Below, piece by piece: positions 45,401 through 58,314 of a stretch of 64,000 bases of DNA. How positions within the stretch are numbered: position 1 is the stretch's first letter; each line of letters starts with the position of its first letter. Position numbers and translations under genes: made by a program. The DNA is from Trichobilharzia szidati (Eukaryota; Platyhelminthes; Trematoda; Strigeidida; Schistosomatidae): contig OX235272.1 in the NCBI GenBank assembly GCA_944472155.2, forward strand, positions 83,768,020-83,832,019. Reading direction: 5' to 3'. The notes beneath the pieces were generated by a model. It was not told where the DNA came from. It made no database searches and saw only the letters and a program-made list of their open reading frames with translations.

Positions 45401-48400
45401 CTTTTAGATTGTTGAGGTGTGTCTGCGCTACAAGTCAGTCACTGACTTCCTGCAGATTTCTCCGAATTTTAGGTCATCTACTTAGAAAATTGCCGGAGAT
45501 TTGATTAGCCTAGGTGGTTCGTTGATTTACAGTTCAAATAAAAATAGTTGGAGTACATTTTCTTGCGGCGTACTATTAATATATCCTGGTTCAGGGGGAG
45601 AGTTTGCAGTTGGTGTTAGCTACGTCTCCCACTGGGTAGGCTGTCAATTTTATGAACGATCTATTATGTGGCTTCCCAAAAACTATGCTGGTAATTATGG
45701 TTTCATACGTAAACCATGGCGAGTTTTTCAATTATTCTTCTTATTACTTTAACTGGAATGTTGGTAAGACTAATAGGCCTGTGGTTGTGCACCTATAATA
45801 TCCTTTTTGCCACTGCACATTTCCAGTCGAGAAGTAACACCCTTTCAATGAGAGACAGTCTTGGGATAAGAGTCTACATACCACCTATACGAAGTGCCTT
45901 GAGAATCTCTTGGTGAATTCCACTGGGCCTCTTCGTTTTCCTTGTATCTAGTCTGCCTAGTAACCGGAATGCGAAATTTTCCAACACCTACAAAAAATAT
46001 ACTATTTTATTTTGACATAACCAGAACTGGAGCTGCGTTTGTTGGCGAATCCTGAGTATAAACACCATCGATGCTCCTGTTTCTTTCCTGGATCACTGTG
46101 ATTATTCCTGCGTCAATAACCAGGTTGTGGATAGCCTTTTGCGTCTTGTTACTAAATTTATTGTATTAAAACAGTTTGCTATGAGTAACATACACTTCAT
46201 TTTCCCACCAGCATTTGGTGGACTGCTGTGCAAACGTCCTGTTTAGCTCCAGGGTGCAACTGACCGGCGTGTGGAGTCTCGGGGCAGCCAGACACGTCTG
46301 AGCTCTCGCCTAAGCGCAGAGAGAAAACATTTTCTTAGAGGTAGAAGTTGGGCAATAAAATTACCACTTTCAGTGTGTTAGAAAACCATTTCAAAATTTC
46401 AGGAGGAGTGCTGGGAATCATAACACGTAGATCGCTAGATATGCTGAACTACAGTCAGCAATAAGTAGAGTGATGTCGGTGCTAAGTCTCTTAATCGATT
46501 GATTGTCATTGAAATCGCCGACTGCTAAGGACTGAAATTTCAGTGTTATTAAGCCTAATGTCCCCATGTAAAAGCCGTCTACTACGCAGTTTTGACGACA
46601 ATATGTCATGATCAAACTAATGTCCTGTCCCTTTCATTTCAGTCTGCAGCGCGTAAGTTAGCATAATACACTATCAAGTGAGATCCTTTCTATGCTCCGT
46701 CCGACTAATTATGGGTGACTGCTCAACCACATCTGAAGGTTAGTCTTTGCAAAGCGTATGGTGACGTTTTCCAAGCTAACCTCTCCACTTTCGGCTTTAC
46801 ATATCGTCCAGAATAGTGTAGTGATGGAAACATTTTGATTGTCAGCTCGGTCCATTTGTTGAGCAGACTGTAGATTTTAGTGGAGAATAATATTAAATTG
46901 GTCTGGTGTTCATCTAGCAACCAATCAGAGTTCATCACTTTATACCGTTCAATGCAGACTAGAGACCTTACAAAGTATAAGGGGGCATTACACCCAGCAA
47001 AGTGCCCAAAAATAGTGACAACAATAAACCTTGCTTCCAACCAAAAACGAAGTTCTCCGATCTGAACGGAACCAAGTCAATGCTACCCACAAAATTTACT
47101 GATTTGTCTATGGTCTTCAGAATTCCGTTGGTTATAAACAGTCAAGAATGATACTGCAGCCATTTCGAAACATCATTTAACGTCATAATATCTGCTGCAC
47201 TGAACAATGCTTCCAGGCAACTGTAGAGTCAAAAAAACGTTCTGAGAATCAACAAGGACATTTCTACAAAAAATCACACTACCAAATCTTTCAATGTGCA
47301 GTCAGATAATAACCGTCACAGACCCCGCCCGAATAAAACTAGAAGATACAGGCTTGCAGTTTTCTACCAAATAGTCTACTCTACGTAGAAGCCACATTTC
47401 TGCCATGGTATCATTCGATGAGGACTTCACAAGTCTCAGAATACCAATGCAGTCTGTTTGACAGTTGAATGCTACCAGTACATGGAAATCACCTAAAAAG
47501 CCTTACAGAACCTTCTATGAGAACAAAAGTTATGATGTAGACACATTTTCCACCATATGTGTCTTTGGACAGGGATTATTTTAAGTTGAAAGATTATCTC
47601 GAAGTGGATTAAATATATATTTGCACTGACTGGTGCAGTGTCATATTGGTCATGTGGTTTCAATGCATAAACAATATCTATACTTTATTAATATTATCCC
47701 ATTGTCTGCTTAGCTGACTGCCAGGCTTCAGATGTAAGTGGTTCTCATGATTGTCGCAATTGAGGTGGAGAACGTAACTGTTACTTTAATTTGCATCAGT
47801 GTTTTACTTGATGCGCTAATTCAGTGGATGGCACAATTATGCACCTGAATTTATTCATCATGAGAACTTAATCTAGTGTGCTCTCTTGTCAATCTTCTGA
47901 GAATGTATATCTAATATCTACGATTCAGTGTTCTTTATCACTCATAATGGAGATTAATCAGTCCTAAAATTTTTCTGTACATGAAGCAGAACAGGTGAGC
48001 TGTCACGATTAAGTGTTTGGACTGCATTATGTGACACTGTTATCCTCATCAACACCATACATCTGTATATCTTATGATATTTTAAGTATTTCTCTAGGCT
48101 GTTAACTGTTTAGAGCTGAGACTTGTGTACCTTATATTTGACGGTTATAGTTTCCTAAATATGCGAATGTAACTTTTGCAGGATTCACAAAACCATGTTC
48201 ACTAGACATTACTGAAATTGTGGATTAATTTCTAAGATAAGTATTTGCAACGCTTTCTTTAAAGTAAACGTAATTAGTGTGAAGTTAATCTGCAATTAAT
48301 CTTGATGAGAGAATGATGACTTAACAGTCTGGATATTTCAGAAATTTTTTCCAAATCTGCCTATGATCCTCTAATACTGGAAAATATATGAGGTCTATTT

Positions 48401-51400
48401 ATGCATATGTGTCAATATAAAAACCAGCTGTTGACTACAATTACTTTTATTTGCATTGGAATTTTACTGAATATTAATAGGATCAGTGTATTTACTTTGC
48501 ATACTTACATGTAAAATTAGCTTTTATAACTTCACGCTTTGCTAGTCTTTACATATGCTATATTTTATCTAGGTATATAGAGGTTGTCGAATATGAAATC
48601 GGCGCAAATGTCAATCTGTCAGACTAACGCTAATATCCCCCATCAAAATTTTCTTTTGTAAATCAATGAAATGTTTAATACACCCATAATTTCTACTTCT
48701 TCTGAACTTCAGCGTGTCGCTATACTATGGGCTTTTGTTACATGTGAATTCGAATTAATGCACTTTAAGCTTAGTGGGATGGGAACTTACTGAAGTATTA
48801 TGAGACTGTCACTTTAGTCATTCGTAGGATTTCGCGTCTGTTCCTATACAATAGCACATTGTAAAAATTAAGTAGGATTTAGCAAGCTGAATAATAATTC
48901 TGTACTGTTCGATACGCTGAAGTCGCCTTATCTAGCTAGTTGCAAGTCTATATCCTGGTAAACGTCAAGTCTGCAGTACAAGTAAATGTAGTAACTTTGG
49001 GTTAATGGCTACTACTATTATTGTGAAGTGGCATCATCAAATGGACTGTTTACTTGATAATCAGCCAAGAAACAAATTTGGTTTATCCCTAATATACCGT
49101 TGAATCATGTGGTGCTAACTAATAATAATTTATATTTTCATATAAACATAAATTTACATGAAAATGCATGCCATTTTTACAGGCACGATCAAGTATGATA
49201 TAATGTCAAATAGTAGATTGTCTACTAGTTAATGTTTGAACAGCTGAATATTTGACATATATTTAAATACACTCATTGCCCGACCCAGGCCGTATCATTA
49301 TTGAATTGTACAGTAGTCCCCCAGGTTGCGCAGGAAAATCGACTTCGTTTCGTTTCCAACCCGTAGTTGAAGGCATACGATAACGAACCAATATTGAGGT
49401 AAGTACAACGTTTACAAGGGATAGTAATCTGTTTTGAAAAAGTAAAGGTGCTAAGGAGAATCATTAAAGTGTAATGAAATAGGTAAATGCAACGTATCAT
49501 TAATAGATGCATTCATAAAGGAAATACCATGGGAGACTATAATCCCTAGGCTGACAAAGTTCATTTGCAATGTATAATGCTACCCTATAGGTCTTACTAT
49601 CATGATGTCCATTTTTGGTTTGAATACAATTATCCACAAGCCGGTTGTTTTAATTTCATACCTTTTTGTTTATTTATTGCACAACCGTGCCCTATAGAGA
49701 ATAGGATTAAAATAAGTCGAGTCAAATTCATAAAGAGCTACAAAATGTTAGGTTTAGTGGAATATAATGAGTAAGTGAAGACGTTATTAGAAAATGAATG
49801 AGATAAGACATTGTTAAGTGATATTCGAAGATACGACAAAGGAAAGCATGTTAATTTATAAGATGCCCCATAAATCTGTGCACAGCCCACGTGGTCGCAT
49901 CTCAGCAATAGGCTGACTGAATGGTATATGTTTAAAGGTAGAAGCATAATCTGTCTAGGCGATCATTATTATCTTTTTCAAGATAAAGATTCAAGCCCTC
50001 ATAGAAATCTCGAGCCGTCAAATTGCATATTGCTGTTCCTGCAGAATGGGGCGATTCACCTTAGTGTCCACCACCATAACTACTGATCAGCATGCGCCAC
50101 CCTCTCTCCTTAATACTTATCATCTTTATGATAAATAACTGCAGTATTTGCATATTTGCTTCATGGAAATTCAATAACTTAAGCTTTATACGTCTATTTA
50201 CAGCTAATAGACTTTAATGATGCCACTCTATCCTGCCTGACCTGTTCTTGCTCTAACCATGATATTAGCGTGTCTCACAGAACTCATTACACAGAGTATC
50301 ACTCTTATATATACACTAAATGTAGGCATAAGTTTATCAGCTAGGGAAGCAAATCAAAGTAGACGCCTGTAATCCACGTTCATTACTTATAAAACTACCC
50401 AGTGAGGCGTGTAAGCACTACTGTTTAACCCATTGTACAACACTTAACACAGTAGACATAATCAAAGTACGCTGCTTAGTTCTGTGACGCATTACCTAAA
50501 GCTATGTATCTTCTTTAAAACAGTTTCCACCGAAGGTAATCTCCTGTAGCTGCTACCTTGGTGAGAAACGTAACATTGTCTTTGAATTACAAAGTAAATG
50601 TGGACTTGCAGAAAACTTTCTGGGTAAAAAGACTGTCTTCTAGTCAAGGGAAGTAAATATACCCACGAAAGCGTTTAGAGGTATTTATCCTATCACGACA
50701 ACGCCTCAACTGACTCACTATGCTCAGCCACTTGAAAGGTAAACATAAATCTACTGAAAACAATATGCTTCTGCTTCCCAAGTGTCGTAATATACCACGA
50801 GGGAAAAACCATATCCATAGGGTTATGACCGTTAGACACATGCTATTAATCCAAAGCATAGTAAGTAGGGTTCTCAGCCACACAACATACTACTTTGCTA
50901 TCTAATCGTCTAATAGTCTTAGTCTATGTCTTGCCAATTAAGATTAGAAAAAAATACCACCGATTAAGGGGTGTATATTTAAAGTTTTCTCAAAGGTCTT
51001 GTACGTCTCATAATTGTAGGCACTGAGAAATTACAGATATCCAGAAAATAAGAATTCTATTATTTGAACTGAAACAAGCAGTGTGTATTCAGCCAGTGAA
51101 ATCGTCCGGAATAATAATCAGCTTCTCAAATTGTTTTAACTTCGAAAAAATCACCGATTGTAGAACACAATGTGGTAGGTTATTCTTGCTAGTTAAAGTC
51201 TTACCTTCAATCAGGGTAATTCGTACACTCAGCAGACCATCGCATGCAGTCCGCTTTTCAAATCGTTTTGCAACTTATTGAATAGCTGTTAACATTGGTT
51301 TTACTATGGATAATTCTAATTCATGTATTTAAATCTAGTAAATTTAGCATTAACCTTCACAGATAAAGTTTATCATTTGGAGGTTTCTGATCACTTTCTG

Positions 51401-52030
51401 ATATCCTTCTGATATCCCAGGAATACATACAGGCACAATATATTCGTACCTAAAGTGCGGTTCATCCGTGTTTAATTTGGGTTCTATCACAACATATCAG
51501 ATGCTTTTAATCAGATGACTGGCACAATTATGTTATACCCACCTTCCTCGGAAACTTCAAGGCTTTTTATAGTTCAACCCAGGTTCTAACTCCTCCATGT
51601 CTTATATGTTCTCCGAAATCCTAACTAATATCAATTCTGGTCGTGCTTCTTTCATCAGACTGACTGGCAGATTGTTGCGTGCTATAAACATCAACGTAAG
51701 CGACATTGTTTTTTCCCAGACTTCTTCATATTAAGTAACTATTTAGTCCACCAGCAATAGCGGCAGAAAATGAACTGCAAACAACAGCTCTTGCCACCTA
51801 AACACGATCAGATATACGACTTCCAGGATTTTATATGGTGTTATTCCATTAGCAGCTGAAAAATGACTAAAACACCTCAACCATGCATGAAAGCAGCCTA
51901 TGAACCATTTAGGTGACTCTAAACTTCAGCAGCCCAAACGGAAACTACCTAACAAAGACCCTGACGAATCTCTATTGGCCAATCAGATGCGTCCAAAGCA
52001 GTAGTGCGTAATTTGAAAAGGACATCCATA
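42479..52030. other. Upstream intergenic region, poor in recognisable repeats
   Basis: About 9.5 kb upstream of the protease gene without any LINE, SINE or LTR that I can recognise, in contrast to both flanks. It should contain the promoter of the protease gene. The largest open frame (44437-44829, plus, 130 codons) has no similarity that I know and no clear splice context. Frames near 46418-46615 and 47300-47480 (minus) contain GDFN- or GDFH-like strings that could be very old LINE endonuclease relics. Confidence 0.45.
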
Positions 52031-52039
52031 TAATAATAA

Positions 52040-52445
52040 TAATAGTATATTCTCATTTTTGTACATGAGGGACGCCAGTTTACAGGCATCATCAATTCGA
52101 TAAATTACACATACGAATAGTAAGTATAGTCAGTAATGATAATATAATAAGGTACATATTTATTCCTACAAATGCAGGACACACAAGTTGTAAAGCCATG
52201 GATAAGTATTATTTAAGTTACAAATTTAAATTACATGATTTACGGTTAAATAATATGGTTGCTGTCATTTTATCTTCAGTTTGTGGGAAAAATCGGAAAA
52301 CTGGTGATTCAATGGAACACACCAAGAAATATAGAGATATTGACTTCGCATTAACAAAAAAGACCAAGTCTGCGTTGGATGGATTACAGATACTTGGGAA
52401 AATAAATAAAGCTTGAAGTCAAGTCCCTCATAAAACAATAAAATA
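52040..52445 (-). repeat. CR1-like LINE tail, extra copy
   Basis: Its ends GTACATGAGGGACGCCAG at 52064 and GGGAAAATAAATAAAGCTTG at 52394 match those of the next repeat; the middle is diverged. Probably a severely 5'-truncated copy of the same LINE family, abutting the longer element. Confidence 0.65.
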
Positions 52446-52449
52446 TTCT

Positions 52450-52800
52450 CATAGTACAGTACATGAGGGACGCCAGTTTACAGGCATCATCAAATTGTTA
52501 CAGAAATAGAACCATATAATTCAATCACAATTTACAGGCAGTAGCAAGATATGCTTTACATGTTCGCTGGAGATTATACATACACTTAATAAATGTTAAT
52601 CCCAGTAGTATAAAACAGCCTTTCCACTTATATACAATCATTTCTGTGCAAAGTTGGAAAAGTCTGCTAGATTGTCAGTGAGTGCAACACAACAGGAAAT
52701 ACAGAAGTATTGTCTTCGCATTAACAAAAAACCAGGTCTTTGGTGGATGGATTATAAGTGCCTGGGAAAAAAATAAAGCTTGAAGTAAATATTCATACAT
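52450..52800 (-). repeat. CR1-like LINE tail, main element
   Basis: GTACATGAGGGACGCCAG at 52462 to AAAAATAAAGCTTGAAG near 52785. Placed downstream of the stop codon of the ORF at 53310-56138, so most likely its 3' UTR terminus. Confidence 0.6.
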
Positions 52801-53309
52801 AACTTTGTTGTGTGCAGAGTCCTCGAATTATAGTTCATTGATGTGTTGTTTTGAAATCAGTGATGTGTTTATCTCATTTGATCTTCAATGTCATTGTTGG
52901 GAGTAAGTACATAAGCTTCGGACGCATTAATTAATGGATTTCTACTGCTTGTGGGTATTTTCTTAGCGTGAGGAAGGTTTATGAGTTTCAGCTGTTCTGA
53001 CAGGAGTTGAGAATATTAACTGCTCAGCAACATTATGGATATAAGTTCATCACATTATCTAAGGAAAGGTGGGTTGCAGTTGGTGAGGGATATATGGTGC
53101 CCAACGAGCGTTCATCTGTCCATGTGATGTTGTGGTGAGTTATACCTTTTTCATGTTGTCGGTTTATGTCCATTTTATTCCACTTATTGTGTTGGGTAGT
53201 AGTTTTACAAACGAGATTTCTTGTCTGTTTGAGGATACGTATCTTAACCGTTAATGTTTTATCTAGAATTATAAATATAGGCAAAAAACAACAGGTGTAG
53301 TATTTAAGC

Positions 53310-56138
53310 TTATACATTAAATGGACCTATAATTTCGGAGGCTCTCAGATAGGAACTAGAACTACTATCGTTTGCAAACTCTTGTAGTTTGTCATTAAGC
53401 ACCTTTTTGAAGGAGGCCAATGTACTTGCTTGACGCATTTCCATTGGCAGTTTATTCCATATCTGTGCATACCTAATCAAGTAAAACTTTTGCCTGGTGG
53501 CTGTTTTACATTGTTCGATAGCCACTGTACCCTTAGTGTGTCTTAGTTTGTAGCCATTGTCATCTGAAAGTCGAGTGCCATTAGTAGAGGTAAAAACTAA
53601 GTGGTTTAGAAGCTTATAGTAAAGTGTCAAGTTTAGTCTCAGGCGTCTTAGCCATAGTGTTTCTAGTCCTAGGGTATCACATCTAGTGGAGTAGTTCGTA
53701 CCATTTTCAGTTCCGAGTAATTTTAACGTGAAGTACCTCTGCACTCCCTCGACTTTCAATTTGTCCTCTATGCGTATGCTACTATACATGAATGAACAGT
53801 AATCAAATAAAGGACGCACACAAACCTTGTACAACAGAATTCTAGACTCATTTCTGTAGAAGTTCCTGAGTAGAAAGCCGATAAGTCTGCGTGACTTTGA
53901 CACTTGTTTGGAGATATGTTCAGAAAATGGTAAGTTATGTGAATATTTCAGCCCTAGGTCCAGTACAGATTCCAGTCGTTGAAGTGCATGGCCTTGAATT
54001 GTCAGGTCAAGTTCTAAATTGTTGCAACCTATACAGAGCCAGCCACATTTTTCGACATTAAATTGGAGTTGCCAGGTGTCACACCATCTATCCATTTTTT
54101 CTAATTCTTGCTGTATGGCGTTTACTGTTATTCCAAGATCTGTGTTCTTGCATTTATACGTCACTTTTAAGTCATCTGCATATAGTATTGGTTTACCTAC
54201 ACTAAAGCATTCACAGATACTGTTTATATATATTATGAATAAGAGTGGGCCTAATACACTTCCCTGGATTACACCACTACTTACTGGTTTAGGCCTTGAG
54301 ATTATCGAGCCAACTTTCGTTGTCTGACTTCGGCCACAGAGAAATGATTTTATCCAGCTCAGGAGAGGATCACATATCCCTAGTGAGCATAACCTGCTGA
54401 CTAGCAGATTATGGGGAACTCTGTCGAAGGCTTTTGTTATATCGAAATATAGTACAATTACTAGTTCTCTGTTGTCCCTACTTCGTGTAACTTCATTGAA
54501 AAAGTCTATGTGACAGGTCACACATGATCTTTTTTTAAGAAATCCGTGTTGTGATGGATTGATAAGTTCATGTTCTAGTAAGTTGTCTGACACTTGGTCT
54601 TTAACCACTTTCTCCATTATTCGGGATATTACCGGTGTTATATTGATAGGTCTATAGTTGCATACACTGGTTTTGGCCCCTGCTTTGTGCTTAGGTAATA
54701 TGTATGTGGTTTTCCACACTTCAGGATAAGTTCCAGTTTCCAACGAGAGAGTAAATATTCTAAGTAACAAGACTACCATTTCCGTGCTACCATTTTTGTA
54801 CATGACAGATGGTATGTCGTCTGTTCCAGTACTACCATTAGACTTCAAAGTCTTAATCGCTGAGTATATATTTTGTATATTAAAGTCTATTTCGCCTAAT
54901 TTGTGGTTACTTTTGCAGGTCATTTGGGAATTTTGGGTCGGGTGCACTCTGGCGTCATTGCAAAACCACTCATTGAGGAGTTCACTTATAACCTGGGGAT
55001 CATTGTATATTATACCCTTATGTTCCAAGCTGCTTACAGTATTGTCTTTACTGCTTTTTAGACGTTTCTGCAATATCCTGCAAAGTTCCTGAGTTTTGGA
55101 GTTGCCCACAAGCGCTTTATTTTCTTCAAGTTGTGACCTCATTTTGTGTTTCTCTTCAAGCCGCTTAAGAGTTTCATGTATTTGGTTTAACGCATTAAAT
55201 TCCTTAAATACATGGTATTTCCTTTTCAATTTCTTTAGTTTTAGTCGCGTTTTGCGGTCTATAAATGGAGTTGGTGTCTTTAGAGCAGATTTTAGGGGCG
55301 CGATTGTGTCTCTTGCTGAGCCAATTGTTTTGTAGAAAATATCAAGTGATACTTCTAAGTTATTGTTGATGAAGTATTCTTCCCAGTCAGAACTTCTCAG
55401 CAGATCTGATAGGAATTCCCAATCGGCATTCTTATAGTCCCTATACTGATAGTGCACCGGGGAATTTTTAGGTGTGTGTTTAGTTGTTAGTCGGAGGGGT
55501 AGCGTGCAGTACAATATATTGTGATCACTGTTATCAAGTTTATTTCCTACCTCTATCGAGATGGGCTCTATTTCATGACAAAGGATTAAGTCAAGAGTGT
55601 TTTCATTTCTTGTAGGGAGGCGTACGCACTGCTTCCATCCGCCTACATCTATAGCTTGTAGTAACTCGTCATGGATTCTAGGTCCTGTACAGGTATCCCA
55701 GTTTACTCCAGGTAAGTTGAAATCGCCACAGACTACTTTGTAGTCAAAGTCCAGCGTAGCTGCATGCTCTAGTATTTCTCCAATAGTTATATCAGTCATT
55801 TGAGGGCTATTAGGGGGTCTGTATATACATCCCATGAGAATTTTATTTTCGTTTGTATGGATGCTTATCCACTTAGATTCAGGGAGTTTGTCAGTAGTTG
55901 GGTTATTGAAACTATTGGAGTTAGTGGATTTAGAGGCATATATTAAGCAGCCGCCTCCTCTTTTGTCAACTCTATCGTTCCTATAGATCTCGTAGTTGTC
56001 TATTACTAGCTTTGAGTCAGGTATATCAGTAGTAAGCCAGGTTTCAGTCACCATTATTAGTGTTGGCCGTTCTATGTATGCCAGGCAGCGAAGCGATGTT
56101 ATTTTGTTAAGAAGTAATGGACACCAAAAATTGGTCAC
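53310..56138 (-). CDS. CR1-like LINE ORF2: endonuclease and reverse transcriptase
   Basis: The protein nicks target DNA and reverse-transcribes its own RNA into the nick. The N-terminal AP-endonuclease-like domain shows VTETWL near residue 30, RGGGCLIYAS, GCIYRPPNSP, GDFNLPGVNW, LDLILC and SDHNILY. The reverse transcriptase covers roughly residues 450-720: NYRPINITPVISRIMEKVV, QHGFLKKRSC, YFDITKAFDRVPHNLL, SGVIQGSVLGPLLFIIY and the catalytic LYADDLK, then NVEKCGWLCIG. All catalytic motifs are intact. The frame remains open upstream to a stop near 56194, and the first codon given is GTG, so the true start is uncertain; the first residues (NFWCPLLLNKI) align with the usual domain start. Whether it is still mobile cannot be judged. 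Confidence 0.93.
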   Translation of the reverse strand: MTNFWCPLLLNKITSLRCLAYIERPTLIMVTETWLTTDIPDSKLVIDNYEIYRNDRVDKRGGGCLIYASKSTNSNSFNNPTTDKLPESKWISIHTNENKILMGCIYRPPNSPQMTDITIGEILEHAATLDFDYKVVCGDFNLPGVNWDTCTGPRIHDELLQAIDVGGWKQCVRLPTRNENTLDLILCHEIEPISIEVGNKLDNSDHNILYCTLPLRLTTKHTPKNSPVHYQYRDYKNADWEFLSDLLRSSDWEEYFINNNLEVSLDIFYKTIGSARDTIAPLKSALKTPTPFIDRKTRLKLKKLKRKYHVFKEFNALNQIHETLKRLEEKHKMRSQLEENKALVGNSKTQELCRILQKRLKSSKDNTVSSLEHKGIIYNDPQVISELLNEWFCNDARVHPTQNSQMTCKSNHKLGEIDFNIQNIYSAIKTLKSNGSTGTDDIPSVMYKNGSTEMVVLLLRIFTLSLETGTYPEVWKTTYILPKHKAGAKTSVCNYRPINITPVISRIMEKVVKDQVSDNLLEHELINPSQHGFLKKRSCVTCHIDFFNEVTRSRDNRELVIVLYFDITKAFDRVPHNLLVSRLCSLGICDPLLSWIKSFLCGRSQTTKVGSIISRPKPVSSGVIQGSVLGPLLFIIYINSICECFSVGKPILYADDLKVTYKCKNTDLGITVNAIQQELEKMDRWCDTWQLQFNVEKCGWLCIGCNNLELDLTIQGHALQRLESVLDLGLKYSHNLPFSEHISKQVSKSRRLIGFLLRNFYRNESRILLYKVCVRPLFDYCSFMYSSIRIEDKLKVEGVQRYFTLKLLGTENGTNYSTRCDTLGLETLWLRRLRLNLTLYYKLLNHLVFTSTNGTRLSDDNGYKLRHTKGTVAIEQCKTATRQKFYLIRYAQIWNKLPMEMRQASTLASFKKVLNDKLQEFANDSSSSSYLRASEIIGPFNV

Positions 56139-56194
56139 ATAGGATAACTTAATAAAAATATTTTCTTCTGGGACAGAAGCCAGCCACTTCTACA

Positions 56195-57890
56195 GGCATG
56201 AACATATGTACACTAATTAGAACTTGTAGAATATATAGTATGATTTGTTAATTTATAAATAGATTGAACACTGATTTATGTGAGGGAAACATTTAAAAAC
56301 TAACGAAAAAAAGGGAATAGATAATTATTGAAATCTGCTTTCGACTGAATAAGTCATAAGATTTAGCGTCAAATCTAGATTGTAAGTGAAAAATACGGCA
56401 TGTCAATTTTACACAGGAATTATAAATGATTACGTTAGTAGTGGGAGGTGAGTAGCATTTTAGTACAGGTGCTGAAGTGAAACATAACGGATGCAGAGTA
56501 GCGGGTAAGTACATCATTATTTTGGTATTAACAGAATGGAATTTGTTCCGTTGTTCGTCGTGTGTGCTAACAGTATTCTGAATAACGCTCAAGTAATACA
56601 AACGTAGAAAGCAGCATTACTGTTAATTTGCCGTACATCAATGCAATACCTTCGAGAAGAGAAAGAAGAAAACAGAAAGAGAGGTGCAGAGGCAGCCAGC
56701 AAATAATAATAATTTAAGCAAACAATATGCGATAAACGCAGGGTTTATTCCCCTTTTTTGTTACTAAGAATTTAGGGTCATTGAGTTTTATAGTGTTACA
56801 TACTAACAGTTCAAGTTTGTGGTAGTTAACGACAACAGAAAATATAGAATAACAAGTTTTAAAAGAAAATAAAGATAAGGGCAAAACGAATAATGATTTT
56901 TACACCTATATAGGGTAATGGGAATAGAAATTGGAGGAGTTAAATGCAAACGCCAAAGTACATAAAATACGTAGAAGGAAAGAAAAATAAAAAGAATGAT
57001 GATACTTATTTATGCTGTTGTTCTGATTTATACAGTTAGATGTCCTCATGAAGTAGAGAAATCGTACCATGAGCTTGTTTTCAAAGAGTTTATACACAAG
57101 CTTTGTCATACAGGCAGCTTTTATTTTATTTTATTATTATTATTATTTTTGAAGTCATTCACACTCAGGAGCCTTAGCAATAGAGCTCATTCCCACAGAC
57201 AAGGGTGGTTCTCTTAGGTCCCCACCATCATATCCGCTGAATAGCAGTCACCACCCTCCCACCTTTTAATCTGCTGGGCCCTGGCGAAATACTCCTTTTG
57301 TTTTTAGAAAAAGAATCTTTTTTATTGCTACGTGTCATATAGAGTTTTTGCCTTCACTAGCTAACTCAACGAAACCCATGGTATGAACGACTACTTTCAG
57401 TCAGCCATTTTGTATGTATCGTCCCTAACAGCATTTTAAAAACATATATGTACAATAAAAAAGTAAGGAAATCGGAGATTTGCAGTCTACCTTCTAGATT
57501 TTAGTTATGAACATATGAAACGAAGGGGCAATATGAAATAGTACGAGAAGAGAAAAATACATAAAGGTACGCAGTTATGTTTATATATGCATAAAAGAGG
57601 CAGTAGTTAATTATAATAAATGGCTCAGAAGAATACGACTACAGAGGATTATAATAACAGAACCGTAAAATAAAATCCGCTAATATTTAAGACTCACAGT
57701 GGAGTTAAGCTGATTTTTTAGACGATCCCGCATAGGGCTGGAATTTGCGTAGACGTAGATGGTATTTACTCACAACATTAGCTAGCCACCAGGAGAGATC
57801 TTAATCCCAGCCATATCCAGGTTGTTTACTACTCAGCCTTGAGGTAGAACTTCTACCACACTGAACTGCCCAAAATACAGTTTTGCCAGG
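56195..57890. other. No gene or recognised element
   Basis: Between the two CR1-like LINEs. AT-rich with short frames only (56293-56601 minus, 56996-57217 plus), none recognised. Confidence 0.45.
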
Positions 57891-58314
57891 GATATTCACC
57901 ATAATATTTGATTAATTTGACAGTCAGCAGCTGGGATTAGATGGAGTTGAATGACTGAAAAGGTATGACATAAGGTGTGAGGGTAGTTGATGTAGATTCA
58001 GTGCAGCTTTCGTGGTATTTCAGGGTGTGTATTCCACTCCAGGTTTGTATGAAAGGACTGTGCATATTTTGTGATGATGCTTGCTAGACAAATAATTGAG
58101 TCAACTAAAAAAGAAACTGAGAACAGCATTAGTGCAACGTTGATTATTTTAAATGTGTCCGATAATACTGACCGTTTCTGTTAATGCTTTCGGTGAACAA
58201 AGGTGTTTAGGTACGTAAGTCAAAGGAGAAAGAAACAATATCACGAATTTTCAGTATGTGGCAAACTGTTTCAAGACTGTTTTCCGAGAAATATTTATTT
58301 ACTAGATAGGTGAA

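Larger units (their letters stand above)
52450..56194 (-). mobile_element. CR1-like LINE, ORF2 uninterrupted
   Basis: Comprises the 942-codon ORF2 and a 3' UTR of about 850 bp. No ORF1 was seen upstream (56195-57900), so the element is probably 5'-truncated close to the start of ORF2 or has lost ORF1. Confidence 0.8.

Noticed and set aside
45501..45916. Hydrophobic plus-strand frames as a membrane-protein gene
   Set aside because: Two short overlapping frames without recognisable motif; hydrophobicity is expected from T-rich DNA.
46418..47480. GDFN/GDFH-like strings on the minus strand as an endonuclease gene
   Set aside because: Only a few residues match; no other endonuclease block lines up, so at most an ancient LINE relic.
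54019..55335. Plus-strand ORFs opposite the CR1 ORF2
   Set aside because: They are antisense shadows of the long minus-strand frame.
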